A DNA stretch of 13,677 bases, from NCBI GenBank assembly GCA_027005635.1, contig JALTLI010000132.1, forward strand, positions 1 through 13,677, read 5' to 3'. Below the pieces are notes generated by a model that was not told where the DNA came from, searched no databases, and saw nothing but the letters and a program-made list of their open reading frames with translations. This DNA comes from Alphaproteobacteria bacterium. Lineage in GTDB: Bacteria > Pseudomonadota > Alphaproteobacteria > UBA2136 > JALTLI01. Each line of letters opens with the position of its first letter. The stretch's first letter is position 1. The position numbers were made by a program, and so were the translations under genes. Positions 13,026-13,677 of the stretch are shown here, piece after piece.

Positions 13026-13677
13026 CTAGCGCTTAATAAATGTAAAAGAGTATTCCTCATGGGGTGCAGAAGTTTTAAGATGATGAAATTTACTAATATC
13101 AATTTTTAAACCTGCATTCCATTTCTCTAGTAAAAATTCAGGGGTGATATCACCAGCTATATTATCATTTTCATTTTGCACTTTGTTGCATGGATTATTA
13201 AATATATACTGCTGATTATAACACAACCCTTTACGATTTTTAACCGCTGTAAAAAATTGAGCAAGGACACCTTCATAAGTATTTGGTGCTTTAAATGATG
13301 ATGCTTTTGTCATAGCTAAAATTTCACGTCTATCAAATAAATGAGTTTCCACAGCCATTGGATACGCCCATTCATTACCACTTGTTTCATCATTCCAATT
13401 CCATTCAAGCATACCTTTATGCTCATTACTCTCTTTTAAGTTTTTAGGTGGTTTTTGTTCAACATTCATGGTGTAAGAACGTGTATAATAAGGCGCCATA
13501 CGCAAGCTAACAATTTCCTTCATGGGGTTGAATTTATTAAGTTCATTCATATCGTATTCTTTAACAAACGTATCATCATCTACTAAAAAGAAAAGGTTAT
13601 CTTCTTTTAATGAACTAATAAGGGTTATCAAATCATCTCTAAACTTAGTTTCATGAATAAATGTTACATTTTTATTT
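13026..13677 (-). CDS. Glycosyltransferase-like protein, C-terminal part (start beyond right edge)
   Basis: The frame is open from the right edge to TAG (13026-13028), giving 217 codons without a stop, so the true start lies outside the window; the TTG at 13629-13631 is only internal. FFLVDDDTFV near the visible start (DDD at 13572-13580) resembles the DxD metal and nucleotide-sugar site at the end of a beta strand in GT-A glycosyltransferases. Further on are LRMAPYYTRSY, WNWNDETSGNEWAYPMAVETHLFDR (a substrate-pocket-like aromatic segment), and RKGLCYNQQYIFNNPCNK with two cysteines. The ending has HHLKTSAPHEEYSF. No signal or membrane segment is visible in this part. I do not know the exact family; a glycosyltransferase acting on surface polysaccharide is the best guess. 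No terminator is seen in the 19-base gap to the converging regulator. Confidence 0.6.
   Translation of the reverse strand, partial: NKNVTFIHETKFRDDLITLISSLKEDNLFFLVDDDTFVKEYDMNELNKFNPMKEIVSLRMAPYYTRSYTMNVEQKPPKNLKESNEHKGMLEWNWNDETSGNEWAYPMAVETHLFDRREILAMTKASSFKAPNTYEGVLAQFFTAVKNRKGLCYNQQYIFNNPCNKVQNENDNIAGDITPEFLLEKWNAGLKIDISKFHHLKTSAPHEEYSFTFIKR

Overview
The window looks like a piece of an AT-rich chromosome (estimated by eye at roughly one third G+C) from an alphaproteobacterium, possibly Rickettsiales-like. The reasons are the order pal - cpoB - tilS, the pair lgt - MidA/NDUFAF7-type methyltransferase, and a long (480 aa) isocitrate dehydrogenase with a C-terminal extension like those of Rickettsia and Thermus. 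This placement is inference from gene content; no phylogeny was run. Nearly all genes are on the minus strand; only proC and a GntR-family regulator are on the plus strand.

Region 1 (1-4936, minus): from high to low coordinate there is a cytidine-deaminase-like enzyme, an unrecognised lipoprotein, the long isocitrate dehydrogenase icd, the peptidoglycan-associated lipoprotein pal (with an unusual His/Met/Asp-rich linker), its partner cpoB, and the start of tilS (tRNA-Ile lysidine synthetase), which runs off the left edge. A strong hairpin terminator separates pal from cpoB, and cpoB has its own promoter candidate. cpoB and tilS overlap, with tilS starting at a TTG that has a good Shine-Dalgarno sequence.

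Region 2 (5031-5466): a small GIY-YIG nuclease gene sits between two inverted, GC-rich, self-complementary arms. It looks like a compact mobile or repeat-associated unit inserted between housekeeping genes.

Region 3 (5514-9201, minus): alaS, with a 40-residue insertion relative to the family as I remember it; a possible 27-codon hydrophobic small ORF directly behind it; and an unrecognised 236 aa protein made of two related halves, followed by a clear intrinsic terminator.

Region 4 (9326-12042): the methyltransferase gene overlaps the end of lgt (both minus). lgt is divergent from proC (plus). The lgt promoter candidate lies so close to its ATG that the mRNA may be leaderless.

Region 5 (12043-13677): a GntR/FadR-like regulator is preceded by a 262-base leader with two near-identical palindromes and a promoter candidate, which suggests autoregulation. 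A converging gene fragment with a DDD motif, probably a glycosyltransferase, runs off the right edge.

Most of the window is ordinary housekeeping sequence. I did not find a convincing new multi-gene system. The best leads are the GIY-YIG/inverted-arm unit, the two-halved unknown protein, the palindrome pair upstream of the regulator, and the His/Met-rich Pal linker. No tRNA, rRNA or CRISPR array was seen, and no gene-free stretch exceeds 300 bases.
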